Positions 16,276-25,473 of a DNA stretch of 48,392 bases are shown here, piece after piece. The stretch comes from Sedimenticola sp. Lineage in GTDB: Bacteria > Pseudomonadota > Gammaproteobacteria > Chromatiales > Chromatiaceae. The position numbers and the translations under genes were made by a program. The notes below the pieces were generated by a model. The model saw nothing but the letters and a program-made list of their open reading frames with translations. It made no database searches and had not been told where the DNA came from. The stretch covers positions 1 to 48,392 of the forward strand of contig JAMOLT010000007.1 of assembly GCA_027068915.1 (NCBI GenBank), written 5' to 3'. Within the stretch, counting starts at the first letter, position 1. Each line of letters begins with the position of its first letter.

Positions 16276-17924
16276 TTCCGCTACGCCAGGGAATACGGGT
16301 CATACACATCACCTGGGTTCTGCTCAAGAACGGCCTGGACGAGTTTGTCCTTGCCGCCCATTTGTTTCGTCCGATCCGTTTTTTCCGCTTTCTTTCGCCA
16401 TTTTACTGGCTGCAAAAAGGGCAACGCCCGAATTACGGCATCCGAATCCGCCGCACCCTTGAAGATCTGGGGCCGATCTACATTAAATTTGGACAGATTC
16501 TCTCCACCCGCCGCGACCTGCTGCCCGATGAGATTGCCGAAGAGCTGATAAAACTGCAGGATGACGTACCCCCTTTCCCGGCAGAACAATCCCGCCAGAT
16601 CGTGGAGAAGGCACTGGGAGGAAAGGTAGATGACCTGTTCGCCCGCTTTGACCCCGAACCCATGGCGTCCGCATCCATTGCCCAGGTACATGCCGCCCGG
16701 CTGCACAGTGGCGAGGAGGTCATCGTCAAAGTCGTGCGCCCCGGCATCGAGAAAGCCATCCGCAAGGATGTGGATCTGATGTATACCCTTGCCGGGCTGG
16801 CGCAAAAATACTCCCGGGAGGCACGCCGCCTGCGCCCTACAGAGGTGGTGGAAGAGTACGAAAAGACCATTTTCGATGAACTGGATCTCACCCGCGAAGC
16901 CGCCAACGCTTCCCAGCTGCGGCGTAATTTCCTGGACAGTGAGATGCTCTATGTTCCCAAGGTTTACTGGGACTACTGCCATCGCAATGTGATGGTCATG
17001 GAGCGCATCTACGGCACTCCCGTGGATGAGGTGGAGACGCTAAAGGCCCAGGGTGTGAGCATGGCCATGCTTGGAGAGCGCGGGGTGGAGATCTTCTTTA
17101 CCCAGGTCTTTCGTGACAATTTCTTTCACGCCGACATGCACCCGGGAAACATCTTCGTCGAGCCCAATGGCCGTTACATCAGCGTGGACTTCGGCATCAT
17201 GGGCACCCTCACTGCCGAGGATCAGCGCTATCTGGCGGAAAACCTTTTGGCCTTTTTCCATCGTGACTACCGCCGCGTGGCGGAGCTGCATGTGGAGTCC
17301 GGCTGGGTGCCCAAGGGAACACGCATCGAGGATTTTGAAGCGGCCATCCGCACCGTCAGCGAGCCTATCTGGGAAAAGCCCATCGCCGAGATTTCCTTCG
17401 GGCACTTCCTGCTGCGCCTTTTCCAGACGGCCCGGCGCTTTGACATGGAAGTGCAGCCACAACTGGTGCTGCTGCAAAAAACCTTGCTGAACATCGAAGG
17501 CCTGGGACGCATGCTGTATCCGGAGCTGGATCTGTGGACCACAGCCAAGCCCTTCATGGAAAAATGGGTTGCACAACAGGTCGGCCCCAAGGCCTTCCTG
17601 CGCAGGGTGAAGGAAAACATGCCACAGATGTCTGAAGAGCTGCCGGAAATTCCGCGCCTGGCCTATCAGGTACTCAAGAGCGCCCAGAACGGCAAGCTAC
17701 GCCTGGAATGGCATTCAGAGGAACTCAAGACGCTGCGCCAGGACCTCCAGCAGGGACAGAGCCGCACCCGGCAAAGCATCGCGGGGAGCGCCCTGATTAT
17801 CAGCGCCGCACTTCTGGCCGGCCTGGGAACTCCGTTGCTATCCGCCAGCCTGCTGCCCCTGCTCAGCGGCGGCCTTGGCATCGCTGGCATCGGTTTGTTG
17901 GGAAACAGCCTGCTGCGCCGCTGA
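16272..17924 (+). CDS. ubiB: Ubiquinone biosynthesis protein kinase-like UbiB
   Basis: A 550-residue protein of the atypical ABC1/ADCK/UbiB kinase-like family needed for ubiquinone synthesis. The KxGQ motif ([15 protein letters not shown]), the alanine-rich loop [14 protein letters not shown], the catalytic [10 protein letters not shown] and the metal-binding VDFGIMG are present. Two hydrophobic segments at the C-terminus (about residues 500-548) anchor it in the inner membrane. Its last 87 bases overlap the 3' end of a convergent gene on the other strand. It ends the ubi operon. Confidence 0.96.
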   Translation: MIPLRQGIRVIHITWVLLKNGLDEFVLAAHLFRPIRFFRFLSPFYWLQKGQRPNYGIRIRRTLEDLGPIYIKFGQILSTRRDLLPDEIAEELIKLQDDVPPFPAEQSRQIVEKALGGKVDDLFARFDPEPMASASIAQVHAARLHSGEEVIVKVVRPGIEKAIRKDVDLMYTLAGLAQKYSREARRLRPTEVVEEYEKTIFDELDLTREAANASQLRRNFLDSEMLYVPKVYWDYCHRNVMVMERIYGTPVDEVETLKAQGVSMAMLGERGVEIFFTQVFRDNFFHADMHPGNIFVEPNGRYISVDFGIMGTLTAEDQRYLAENLLAFFHRDYRRVAELHVESGWVPKGTRIEDFEAAIRTVSEPIWEKPIAEISFGHFLLRLFQTARRFDMEVQPQLVLLQKTLLNIEGLGRMLYPELDLWTTAKPFMEKWVAQQVGPKAFLRRVKENMPQMSEELPEIPRLAYQVLKSAQNGKLRLEWHSEELKTLRQDLQQGQSRTRQSIAGSALIISAALLAGLGTPLLSASLLPLLSGGLGIAGIGLLGNSLLRR

Positions 17925-19235
17925 CGCCGGCGCCGGCACTTTTACCCGCAGCCGGGCCTGGGCAGAAGCAATATTGCCGGCCTGCAAATGCACGGTAAAT
18001 TTTCCTCCGCTGATGCGCTGCTGGATGGAGATACGGCCACCTTTTGCCTCAACCAGTATTCCCTTGTGGATTTTACCATTGCGCTCCTTGAGGATAACCC
18101 TGCGGTCAAGATAGCCTGACAGACGGTCAACGGGAATCTTGCGGTATTCCCACATATACTCCACTTTTGGCGGCAGAGGCTTCTGCTTCTTCCCCGCCCC
18201 GCTGTTGCGCCGCACCAGAGACACGCCATCGAGGATGCGGAAGCTCAGATCCGTAACAAGGCGGTCATTGACGGCCAGTTGCAAACCAAGCTTTTCTGCG
18301 ATTTGTTCCCGGGACAGCTGCATCAATGCAAACATGCCAATGGGGCTCGGGGGGCTGAGTTCAATCAGCAGGGCACCCCAGCTGGTGACATATTCCTTCA
18401 GTGCGTGCTTCAGGCCAAAACCCGGCACAATGCCGTTCCTTTCGATTTCGCGGATCAAGTCATCCGCCATCAACAACTTGAAATCTTCAGGTGTCACACC
18501 CCGCTTCTGGGCACAGTACTCCATTACTTTCTGCCCGAACTCCGGGGCGTTTTCGTAGGTGATCTTCAAATTGTTCAACAAGACACCCAGCATTTTCTGC
18601 GCTTCCAAAGCCGGTACATTGCTCAGAGACAGCGACATTGCCAAATGCTGCATGCCCTGGATATCAACAGAAAAATCGCTGTAAAGTTTTTGCGCCGAAG
18701 GAATATACTGATAGCCGAACCTCATGTCTCCCTGCAACCTTTCAAACCCCATCTCCTGGAGCTGGATCAGCGATGGCCCGCTGCCAGCCCTGCATACATC
18801 CGGTTGCTTGCCATCGGTTTTTCTGTATCCGGCGCGCTCTCCGAAGCGATCCAGCTTCGCTGCCCGGCCACCGGAGATATCAAGCACTACATCTTTTACC
18901 ACAATGCTCAACGTATCCGGCGGACCGATTTTCCCCAGCGCCGGGAGCCTCCTGGCAAGATAGGAAATGGCATCCGGACCCTGGACATGTACGGCACGAA
19001 TGGAAAAGCCCTGCTCCTGGCCGGCGGGCACAACATCTATGCCCTGGACATCAATCTTTCCGCTTAGGCTGGTATTGAGATCCCGGTAATGAATCGTGGC
19101 ATGAGGGGCAGCCTGCAAAATAGCGTCATCCAGTTTGGATTTTACAAAATAATAAAATCCCCAATGCGCGATTGCCCAGAAAATGATGGGCATGCCGATC
19201 AGCCATACCCAGATATTTCCCTTTCTTCTCACCAT
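17838..19235 (-). CDS. Membrane-anchored hypothetical protein, YdgA/AsmA-like in layout
   Basis: A 465-residue protein with one N-terminal membrane segment (about residues 9-30, [20 protein letters not shown]) and a long extracytoplasmic part. Repeated short beta-strand patterns ([52 protein letters not shown]) recall YdgA/DUF945 and AsmA-type proteins, without a firm match. Near the end [20 protein letters not shown] and the following strands look like a small Sm-like barrel, and the tail is Ala/Gln-rich. The last 29 codons overlap ubiB antisense. A near-palindrome ATTAACTGTTAAT (19246-19258) lies just upstream of the start. The function is unknown. Confidence 0.7.
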   Translation of the reverse strand: MVRRKGNIWVWLIGMPIIFWAIAHWGFYYFVKSKLDDAILQAAPHATIHYRDLNTSLSGKIDVQGIDVVPAGQEQGFSIRAVHVQGPDAISYLARRLPALGKIGPPDTLSIVVKDVVLDISGGRAAKLDRFGERAGYRKTDGKQPDVCRAGSGPSLIQLQEMGFERLQGDMRFGYQYIPSAQKLYSDFSVDIQGMQHLAMSLSLSNVPALEAQKMLGVLLNNLKITYENAPEFGQKVMEYCAQKRGVTPEDFKLLMADDLIREIERNGIVPGFGLKHALKEYVTSWGALLIELSPPSPIGMFALMQLSREQIAEKLGLQLAVNDRLVTDLSFRILDGVSLVRRNSGAGKKQKPLPPKVEYMWEYRKIPVDRLSGYLDRRVILKERNGKIHKGILVEAKGGRISIQQRISGGKFTVHLQAGNIASAQARLRVKVPAPASAAQQAVSQQTDASDAKAAAEQGQQAGG

Positions 19236-19275
19236 AGTCCCCTTTATTAACTGTTAATGGAAAACCCCTGACTCT

Positions 19276-19412
19276 AGCAGGCTGTACGCCGCACAAGGAC
19301 GTGCGGCCATTTTCCATGCCCATACGTCATTGAGAATGGAGGAAAGATAAAATCACATTTTTGTCTTTCCGGGTTGAAAACAGCCATGGAAGGCTTTTTT
19401 CAACATCCTGCT
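19276..19412. repeat. Dispersed ~138-bp structured repeat, copy A
   Basis: The ends are AGCAGG (19276-19281) and CCTGCT (19407-19412), inverted. A second copy lies at 24752-24889, about four in five positions identical by eye. Inside, GCCGCAC/GTGCGGC and GGAAAGA/TCTTTCC (19341-19347 with 19364-19370) form hairpins. It sits between yajL and the membrane-anchored protein gene. It has no coding capacity and looks like a MITE or other small palindromic element. Confidence 0.75.
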
Positions 19413-19422
19413 TAGGGCACAA

Positions 19423-19986
19423 CTATCGAATGACCGGGCGCATCAGCGAAGCCTCCACGGCATTGCGCTGCTCTGACCCCACAAGTATCTCAATCAGTTC
19501 AAGCGCAAAATCCATGGCCGTACCAGGCCCACGAGAGGTAATGACCTTGCCATCGACAACCACTGCCCGGTCATCAACATAGCGGGTATCTTCCAGCTGC
19601 ATGGCATCGATGACGCCCGGATAGGAGGTTGCCTGTTTTCCCTGCAGCAAGCCGGCACTGGCCAGCACCTTGGGCGCGGCACAAATGGCGGCTGTATATT
19701 TTCCCTGCTCCGCCATACGCTTCAACATACGCTGGATGCGCACATCCTCATCCAGATAATCGGCACCTGGCAAACCCCCGGGCAGCACAATCATGTCGAA
19801 ATCATCACCCAGCACTTTGTCCAGACTGGTATCAGGAACAAGCACCACTCCGCGGCTACAGGTGACAGCACCATCCGTCAGGCCTGCGGCAACCACCTCG
19901 ATGCCAGCCCGCCGCAACAAATCAATGATGCTGACAGCCTCCAGCTCTTCACAACCCTGCGCCAGGGGAACCAATACTCGCGCCAT
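19423..19986 (-). CDS. yajL: DJ-1/PfpI family protein YajL
   Basis: A 187-residue protein of the DJ-1 superfamily. ARVLVPLAQGCEELEAVSII holds the conserved glutamate, VLPGGLPGADYL follows, and the nucleophile elbow AAICAAPKVLAS carries the reactive cysteine (C102); SRGPGTAMDFALELIEILVG closes the fold. YajL is linked to protection of thiols and to chaperone or deglycase activity; the exact reaction is debated. ATG 19986 is preferred because GAGGG lies eight bases upstream; another in-frame ATG at 19992 is possible. A repeat copy separates it from the downstream gene. Confidence 0.9.
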   Translation of the reverse strand: MARVLVPLAQGCEELEAVSIIDLLRRAGIEVVAAGLTDGAVTCSRGVVLVPDTSLDKVLGDDFDMIVLPGGLPGADYLDEDVRIQRMLKRMAEQGKYTAAICAAPKVLASAGLLQGKQATSYPGVIDAMQLEDTRYVDDRAVVVDGKVITSRGPGTAMDFALELIEILVGSEQRNAVEASLMRPVIR

Positions 19987-20067
19987 ATTCATGCCCTCGG
20001 TTTCAATATAACCCCGATTGCTCCGGAAAAACCGGAAGTATTCTATCTTTTGCCGGATTTCGCAGGC

Positions 20068-21354
20068 TTATTTTTGGCTGAGAATGGAGATCCCCTTGAG
20101 AAGGTTTAGCGCCTCGTTCAACTCGTAGTCTTCTTCGAGGAGTTTTTTCTCGCCGTTGCCATTGTTCTTGTTGGGCTTTTTCTTGTTAGGATTAGCCAGA
20201 TGGTCAGTCAGATCGGCTTCTTTGAGCTGCAACAGGCTCTTTTTTAGCTCCTTGAGCTTTACCTTGCTCAGTTCGATATCCGGCTCGATTCCTTCCGCCT
20301 GAATGGAGCGCCCATTGGGGGTGTAATATCTGGCCGTAGTGAGCTTGATGGCGATTTTGCTACTGATGGGAACAATGGTCTGCACCGAGCCCTTGCCAAA
20401 GGTGGTGCGCCCCATGATGACCGCCCGCCTGTGATCTTGCAGCGCGCCCGCCACGATTTCCGAGGCCGAGGCCGAACCCTCGTTTACCAGCACCACCAGA
20501 GGAGCTCCATTCAGGACATCGCCGGGGCGGGCGCTGAGCTTCAATGCAGAACTGTCGCCCCGCCCCTTGGTATAGACGATCAATCCCTTCTCCAGAAACG
20601 CATCACTGACCGCAACGGCGCCCTGCAACACACCTCCAGGATTATTGCGCAAATCCAGCACCAGCCCCTTTAGCGGCGTGCCGGATTTCTTTTGCAGCTT
20701 GCGTATGGCCTGCAGCATGTCGTCTGCAGTGGGCGCCTGAAACTGTGCCAGGCGCACATAGCCAAACCCAGGCTCCAGCTCCCGCGATTTCACGCTTGCC
20801 TGCTTGATGACTGCCCGGATAATTTCAAATTCCAAAGGCTTGGGTTCGCCACCACGCTGCACCGTAAGCTTGATTTCGGTTCCTGGCTTGCCGCGCATGA
20901 TTTTTACTGCATTGCTCAGACTCATGCCTTTTGCGGGCTTGCCATCCAGGCGGATAATCAGGTCTCCTGCCTGGATACCCGCCTTCTGCGCCGGGGTGTC
21001 GTCAATGGGGGATATGACTTTAATGAAGCCATCCTCTACACCGACTTCGATGCCCAGGCCACCGAATTCTCCACTGGTTCCTTCTTGCAGCGCCTTGAAA
21101 TGCTCTTCGTCCAGATAGGCGGAATGGGGATCCAGGCCTTCCAGCATGCCGCGAATGGCATGATCCAGAAGTTCCCGGTCGGTAACCGGCTCTACATAAT
21201 CCTGTTGCACCCGGCCGAACACCTCGGCAAAAATCCGCAGTTCCTTCAGCGGCAGCCCTTTTTCTTCCGCCGGTGTTTCCTTGGCAAGCGATGCCGAAAA
21301 CGGCGCTAAAACCACGCAGCCCCATAAAATACTTCTGATTGCCCACTTGCTCAT
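20068..21354 (-). CDS. ctpA: Carboxy-terminal processing serine protease (S41, PDZ)
   Basis: A 428-residue periplasmic protease. The signal peptide (MSKWAIRSILWGCVVLAPFS, cleavage near SLA/K) favours the start at 21354; an upstream ATG at 21378 is in frame and would extend the N-terminus by eight residues. An N-terminal helical region (LDPHSAYLDEE) precedes a PDZ domain (about 96-180; GGLGIEVGVEDGFIKVISPI, AGIQAGDLIIRLDG). The S41 catalytic domain follows, with the serine in NEGSASASEIVAGAL and the lysine in TFGKGSVQT. A lysine/asparagine-rich tail (about 375-405) is unusual. In relatives CtpA-type proteases act with envC-like neighbours on cell-wall hydrolases. It follows envC in the gpmI operon. 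Confidence 0.93.
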   Translation of the reverse strand: MSKWAIRSILWGCVVLAPFSASLAKETPAEEKGLPLKELRIFAEVFGRVQQDYVEPVTDRELLDHAIRGMLEGLDPHSAYLDEEHFKALQEGTSGEFGGLGIEVGVEDGFIKVISPIDDTPAQKAGIQAGDLIIRLDGKPAKGMSLSNAVKIMRGKPGTEIKLTVQRGGEPKPLEFEIIRAVIKQASVKSRELEPGFGYVRLAQFQAPTADDMLQAIRKLQKKSGTPLKGLVLDLRNNPGGVLQGAVAVSDAFLEKGLIVYTKGRGDSSALKLSARPGDVLNGAPLVVLVNEGSASASEIVAGALQDHRRAVIMGRTTFGKGSVQTIVPISSKIAIKLTTARYYTPNGRSIQAEGIEPDIELSKVKLKELKKSLLQLKEADLTDHLANPNKKKPNKNNGNGEKKLLEEDYELNEALNLLKGISILSQK

Positions 21355-21390
21355 TTCAACGTCTCTGTGTATGACCATAAAATCTTACTA

Positions 21391-22557
21391 TCACCTGTTA
21401 CGGCGCTTTCTGCACCAACGCATGGGATTTAGCGCTTTGCCCTGATGGCGGATGCCAAAATAGATCCCGCTGTCTTTGCGCCCTTCGTTGCCACTGGCTT
21501 GGGCAATAATTTCACCCGCCTCCACCCATTCACCGGTTTCCTTGAACAAACTTTGGTTGTGGCCATACAAGGTCATAAAGCCGTCACCATGTTCAACGAT
21601 AGTCAACAGGCCATAGCCTCGCAGCCAGTCTGCCCATGCGACTCTTCCCGCATGTACGGCCCGCACATCCTCACCGGCTCTGGCACTGATTATAACCCCG
21701 TCCCAACGCAAGTTACCGATTTTCTGGGCGCCAAAGGTTTTCAGCAGTTTCCCCGGCAATGGCCAGATGAGCTTGCCCTTGTTCTCCCGAAAGGATTTCT
21801 GCTCAGGCAGATTCAGCACCTGGAAGGCATCTTGCAAATGCTTTAGCAATTCCGCCAGCCGACGCTCATCCTCCTGCCAGCGCTTCAGCTTTTCACCCTG
21901 CTGCGCCAGCCGGGAATCAACCTGCTGCAGCAGCTGCCTGCGCTGTTGCTGTCGCTGTTGCAGGCTTTTCTTTTTTTCCTGCTGCCGGTCGCGCAATTGC
22001 TCCAGTGAAGCTTGCTGGCGCTTGATCTGTACTGTCAGACTGCGTTTTTCTTTCAAATCCCGATCAAAAACCTGCAGCTGCCGGGCACGTTCCCTGCTGA
22101 TGTAGTCATGATAGGCCAGCAGGCGGCTGAGTGCAGCGGGATCTTGTTGATTGAGGAATAGCTTGAGCCGCTCCTGGCGTCCCGCCATGTACGCAGAACG
22201 CAGCAACAGCGCCAGTTTGTCACGGGTCTTCCCGAGGCGCTGCCGCAGGTCCTGTTGCTGACGCTGGAGTAGTTGCAGCTCCTGTTGCAACTGCTCCCGC
22301 TGCGCTTCCAGCTGGCGCTGCTGCACGATCAGGGAGCCTATTTCCTGCTCTGAGTCCGCCAGTTCAGCGGCCAGACTATCCTTTTCCTGGCGGGTTTTTC
22401 TGATGGTTTCCCGCAAGCGAGAAATACGCTGTTGCAGTTGTTCTCTTTGCTGCTGGGTGCGCTGCTGCTCTTCTTGCCTGTCCGCCGCTGTTGCAGAAGC
22501 GTCCGCCCCCGCAAGCAGCAGCACGCCACAGACAGGGAAAAGCAATCTGGACACCAT
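21391..22557 (-). CDS. envC: Murein hydrolase activator EnvC-like (coiled coil + LytM)
   Basis: A 388-residue periplasmic protein with a signal peptide (cleavage near ASATA). A very long Gln/Arg/Glu-rich coiled coil spans about residues 25-250. The C-terminal LytM/M23 domain (LIWPLPGKLLKTFGAQKIGN, LRWDGVIISA, WADWLRGYGLLTIVEHGDGF, LYGHNQ, IYFGIRHQG) lacks the full set of zinc ligands, as in E. coli EnvC, which activates the amidases AmiA/B at the septum rather than cutting itself. Its ATG overlaps the gpmI stop by one base (TGATG). Order gpmI-envC-ctp is conserved in gammaproteobacteria. Confidence 0.92.
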   Translation of the reverse strand: MVSRLLFPVCGVLLLAGADASATAADRQEEQQRTQQQREQLQQRISRLRETIRKTRQEKDSLAAELADSEQEIGSLIVQQRQLEAQREQLQQELQLLQRQQQDLRQRLGKTRDKLALLLRSAYMAGRQERLKLFLNQQDPAALSRLLAYHDYISRERARQLQVFDRDLKEKRSLTVQIKRQQASLEQLRDRQQEKKKSLQQRQQQRRQLLQQVDSRLAQQGEKLKRWQEDERRLAELLKHLQDAFQVLNLPEQKSFRENKGKLIWPLPGKLLKTFGAQKIGNLRWDGVIISARAGEDVRAVHAGRVAWADWLRGYGLLTIVEHGDGFMTLYGHNQSLFKETGEWVEAGEIIAQASGNEGRKDSGIYFGIRHQGKALNPMRWCRKRRNR

Positions 22558-24131
22558 CAGGCAGTTTCAGGTTCCTGTTCCTGATCTTCGTACTCGATAA
22601 GCGAATGGCCGGTCATTTCCGCGGGCTGCGGCAGCCCCATGATTTTCAGTAGTGTGGGCGCCACATCGCAAAGGGAGCCACCTTCGGAAAAACGGGCAGC
22701 GCGATCTCCTACATAAATCAACGGCACCGGGTTGGTGGTATGGGCGGTATAAGGCTGGCCGGTTTCTTCATCCAGCATTTTCTCGCAGTTGCCATGATCT
22801 GCGGTGATCAACATGGCGCCGCCAACCTTGTGAATAGCCCGCGTCACCCGCCCCAAGCATTCATCCAGGGTCTCCACCGCCTGCACGGAGGCCTCGAACT
22901 TACCCGTATGCCCAACCATATCGCCATTGGCATAGTTGACGATGATCGCATCATACTTGCCTTCTTCTATCGCCTGCACCAGATGGTCGGTCACTTCCGG
23001 CGCACTCATTTCCGGCTTGAGGTCGTAGGTCGCCACATTCGGCGAGGGCACGAGAATATGATCTTCCCCCTCGAAAGGCTGTTCCTGACCACCGTTGAAG
23101 AAGAAGGTCACATGGGCGTACTTCTCTGTTTCGGCCAGCCGCAGCTGGCGCAGGCCCAGCTTGGAGATGTATTCTCCAAACACGTTTTCCAGGCGCTCCG
23201 CGGGAAACGCCACCGGGATATCCCATTCCTTGTTATATTCCGTGAGGCTGACAAAAATGCCAAGGTCGGGTGTCACTTCCCGGTGAAAGGCATCAAAGTC
23301 CTTTTCGATAAACGGGCGGGTAATCTGCCGTGCACGATCAGAGCGGTAGTTCATGTTGATCACCACATCGCCATCACGCACACCTACCCTTTCTCCGCTG
23401 GCGGGAACGATAGCTGTTGCCTCGACGAACTCATCGGTTTCCCCCCGTTCATAGGCCATTTCCAGACCTTCTGTGGCACTGGCGGCCACATATTCCGCCT
23501 TGCCCTGGGTAATCAGATCATAGGCTTTCTGTATGCGCTCCCAGTGATGGTCCCTGTCCATGGCGAAATAACGCCCGATGATGCTGGCAATACGACCCGT
23601 TCCGATTTCTGCAAGCACCTCATCCATGGCCTGCAGGGAAGCCATGGCGCTTTTTGGCGGCATGTCTCTTCCATCGAGAAATGCATGTACGAAAATCTTT
23701 TTTGCACCACGCTCCGCCGCCAGCTTGACCATGGCATGAATATGTTCTTCGTGGGAATGCACCCCTCCCGGAGAGAGTAGCCCCAGAATATGCACCGCCG
23801 ATTCATTGTCCACGGCGATATCCACCGCCCCTGTCAGGGTGGCATTGCTGAAAAAAGAACCCGTGCGAACGGAGCGGCTGACGCGAGTAAATTCCTGGTA
23901 AACCACTCGCCCACTCCCCAGATTCAGATGCCCGACCTCGGAGTTACCCATCTGGCCGCTGGGCAATCCCACAGATGACCCCGAGGTTTCCAGTGCGGTA
24001 TGCGCGCCTTCGTTCCAGAGCCGATCCCATACCGGCGTACTGGCGGCGGCAATGGCGTTGTTTTCCTTTTCCTCGCGCAATCCCCAGCCATCGAGGATGA
24101 TCAGCACAACAGGACGGGGCGTGTCATTCAT
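22557..24131 (-). CDS. gpmI: 2,3-bisphosphoglycerate-independent phosphoglycerate mutase
   Basis: A 524-residue manganese enzyme of lower glycolysis/gluconeogenesis that interconverts 3- and 2-phosphoglycerate. [13 protein letters not shown] holds a metal aspartate, [17 protein letters not shown] the catalytic serine (S64), and [11 protein letters not shown] plus [14 protein letters not shown] complete the metal sites. The start at 24131 gives [10 protein letters not shown]; a TTG start seven codons upstream is less likely. It is divergent from the arsR-yibN side, as gpmM and yibN are in E. coli, except that arsR and a repeat are inserted here. Confidence 0.97.
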   Translation of the reverse strand: MNDTPRPVVLIILDGWGLREEKENNAIAAASTPVWDRLWNEGAHTALETSGSSVGLPSGQMGNSEVGHLNLGSGRVVYQEFTRVSRSVRTGSFFSNATLTGAVDIAVDNESAVHILGLLSPGGVHSHEEHIHAMVKLAAERGAKKIFVHAFLDGRDMPPKSAMASLQAMDEVLAEIGTGRIASIIGRYFAMDRDHHWERIQKAYDLITQGKAEYVAASATEGLEMAYERGETDEFVEATAIVPASGERVGVRDGDVVINMNYRSDRARQITRPFIEKDFDAFHREVTPDLGIFVSLTEYNKEWDIPVAFPAERLENVFGEYISKLGLRQLRLAETEKYAHVTFFFNGGQEQPFEGEDHILVPSPNVATYDLKPEMSAPEVTDHLVQAIEEGKYDAIIVNYANGDMVGHTGKFEASVQAVETLDECLGRVTRAIHKVGGAMLITADHGNCEKMLDEETGQPYTAHTTNPVPLIYVGDRAARFSEGGSLCDVAPTLLKIMGLPQPAEMTGHSLIEYEDQEQEPETA

Positions 24132-24365
24132 TTCAAAAAGCTCACTGTACAAGATGAATATACAGGTGTAATTTTATCAGACTTCCGCCCGTAGCCTCGG
24201 CTGCAAATTCATGACTTGATCCAAGTTTCTAAAAAAGCCCTGCCATTCCGTTTCCCCGGCGGCTTTCAGCTTTGGAGCCGAGCCGGGTACTCGAGGTAAA
24301 AAAAAAGGATTTGCTTGCAGTTTCCATAGTAAAACAGTGTATTATTGTATTAGCGTGTAATAAAT

Positions 24366-24377
24366 AACGCATACGTT
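24366..24377. promoter_or_regulatory. Candidate operator at the arsR start
   Basis: AACGCATACGTT is a 4-4-4 palindrome ending one base before the arsR ATG. Just upstream, TTATTGTATTA and TAATAAATAA (24342-24367) form a second AT-rich imperfect inverted repeat over a possible -10 TATTAT. ArsR/SmtB-family repressors typically bind AT-rich dyads over their own promoters, so autoregulation is likely. Inferred from sequence only. Confidence 0.4.
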
Positions 24378-24378
24378 A

Positions 24379-24753
24379 ATGGCATTGGAGAGGCTTGTGA
24401 AGACTTTTTCTTCCTCCCGAAAAAACAAGATTCAGGAATTTGGCGACAACATGGCGTTGATGCAGGATGATGGCGATATTGAACGCGCCTCCCGGTCACT
24501 GAAAGCCATGTCCCATCCTTTACGGCTCAAGATACTTTGCACCCTGGGCGAAGACGAGGTCAGTGTGCATGACATTGTTGCCAAGGTTGGATCATCACAA
24601 AGCAATATTTCCCAGCATCTGGCCATTCTGCGCGACAAAGGCATCCTGGATGCACGCAAGGACGCCAACCGGGTTTTCTACCGGGTCAGCGACAGTCGCA
24701 CCCTCCAACTCATCGATATGATGCGCCAGGTATTCTGTACCCACGCCCGTTAA
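24379..24753 (+). CDS. ArsR-family regulator with BigR/SqrR-like cysteine pair
   Basis: A 124-residue winged-helix repressor. AMSHPLRLKILCTLGEDEVS, then VHDIVAKVGSSQSNISQHLA and KDANRVFYRVSD are the winged helix-turn-helix. It lacks the ELCVCDL metal site of classical ArsR. It has only two cysteines, C54 (KILCTL) and C120 (QVFC), 66 residues apart, the same spacing as the persulfide-sensing pair of SqrR and BigR as I recall them. A role in sensing reactive sulfur is therefore proposed, supported by the rhodanese gene next downstream. ATG 24379 has no Shine-Dalgarno site; Met25 (24451) is an alternative start. Its TAA lies inside the terminus of repeat copy B. Confidence 0.8.
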   Translation: MALERLVKTFSSSRKNKIQEFGDNMALMQDDGDIERASRSLKAMSHPLRLKILCTLGEDEVSVHDIVAKVGSSQSNISQHLAILRDKGILDARKDANRVFYRVSDSRTLQLIDMMRQVFCTHAR

Positions 24754-24889
24754 CAGGCTGTACGCCGCACACGAACATACGGCCATTTTCAATGCTCATT
24801 AAGTCATTGAACATGGAGAAAAGACAAAATCATATTTTTGTCTTTTCGGGTTAGAAAAAGCCATGGAAATTTTTTTTCGACATCCTGTT
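24752..24889. repeat. Dispersed ~138-bp structured repeat, copy B
   Basis: The second copy of the element at 19276-19412. Its inverted ends are AACAGG and CCTGTT (TAACAGG/CCTGTTA including 24751 and 24890), so the end pair has changed together relative to copy A. The internal hairpin GAAAAGA/TCTTTTC (24818-24824 with 24841-24847) also differs from copy A by a matched base pair. The arsR stop codon (24751-24753) overlaps the left end. Confidence 0.75.
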
Positions 24890-24959
24890 ATGAAGCGCTA
24901 ACCAAGCCTGGGCACCAGCGTGGCGTACCTGTAGAAAGCGTGCGCATAGGACTCATGAC

Positions 24960-24990
24960 TTGATCAGAGGCCCCCCAAGTACGCTATAAT
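24960..24990 (+). promoter_or_regulatory. Promoter of the yibN-secB genes
   Basis: A perfect -10 TATAAT (24985-24990) with TTGATC (24960-24965) 19 bases upstream as a possible -35. Transcription would begin near 24997, some 27 bases before the yibN ATG. The -10 is convincing; the spacing is longer than ideal. Confidence 0.5.
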
Positions 24991-25023
24991 CACGCTCTTT
25001 TCTCCGCGAGACTCTAGATTCGG

Positions 25024-25446
25024 ATGGAACAACTGGCAGAATTCATCACCAATCATCTGCTCCTGGTTATTACTTTTCTTGCTCTGGCCGGGGCGCTGAC
25101 CTGGAACATTTTCTTCGACCCTGTAAACAAGGCGGCGGTAGATGCGCTGCAAAGCACCATACTCATGAACCACGATGATGCCGTGGTTGTGGATGTGCGT
25201 TCAATCGCCGATTTTAACAAGGGTCATATTACGAATGCGCTCAACATCCCTTTGAACAGCCTGGCCAAGCAGCTGCAGCAGCTGGAAAAGTACAAGGACA
25301 AGCCGATCATCGTCGCCTGCCGTTCTGGCTCACGCTCCGGCATGGCCTGCAAGACACTCATGAAGGCCGATTTCAAGGATGTACACAACCTCCGTGGTGG
25401 CATGATGGCTTGGGAAAGCGCCGGGCTGCCGGTCAAACGCAAATAA
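25024..25446 (+). CDS. yibN: Membrane-anchored rhodanese-like protein YibN
   Basis: A 140-residue protein with one N-terminal membrane helix (about residues 11-29, HLLLVITFLALAGALTW) and a single rhodanese domain (about 40-138). VVVDVRSIADFNKGHITNALNIP is the CH2A-like motif and IVACRSGSRSG the active-site loop, with C99 as sulfur acceptor. It could carry persulfide sulfur near the inner membrane; the physiological partner is unknown. yibN followed by secB and gpsA is a conserved gamma order (a glutaredoxin gene often in between is missing here). Confidence 0.9.
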   Translation: MEQLAEFITNHLLLVITFLALAGALTWNIFFDPVNKAAVDALQSTILMNHDDAVVVDVRSIADFNKGHITNALNIPLNSLAKQLQQLEKYKDKPIIVACRSGSRSGMACKTLMKADFKDVHNLRGGMMAWESAGLPVKRK

Positions 25447-25473
25447 CTTTCAGACAATTTCAGGAGCCACACC

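Larger units (their letters stand above)
24209..24965. repeat. 13-bp direct repeats bracketing arsR
   Basis: TCATGACTTGATC occurs exactly at 24209-24221 and again at 24953-24965, bracketing 731 bases that hold arsR and repeat copy B. The second copy contributes TTGATC, the possible -35 of the yibN promoter. It may be the trace of an insertion or duplication, or two copies of a regulatory site. The bracketed stretch starts with a 157-base arsR upstream region that also carries a CTCGGCT/AGCCGAG inverted pair. Confidence 0.4.
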
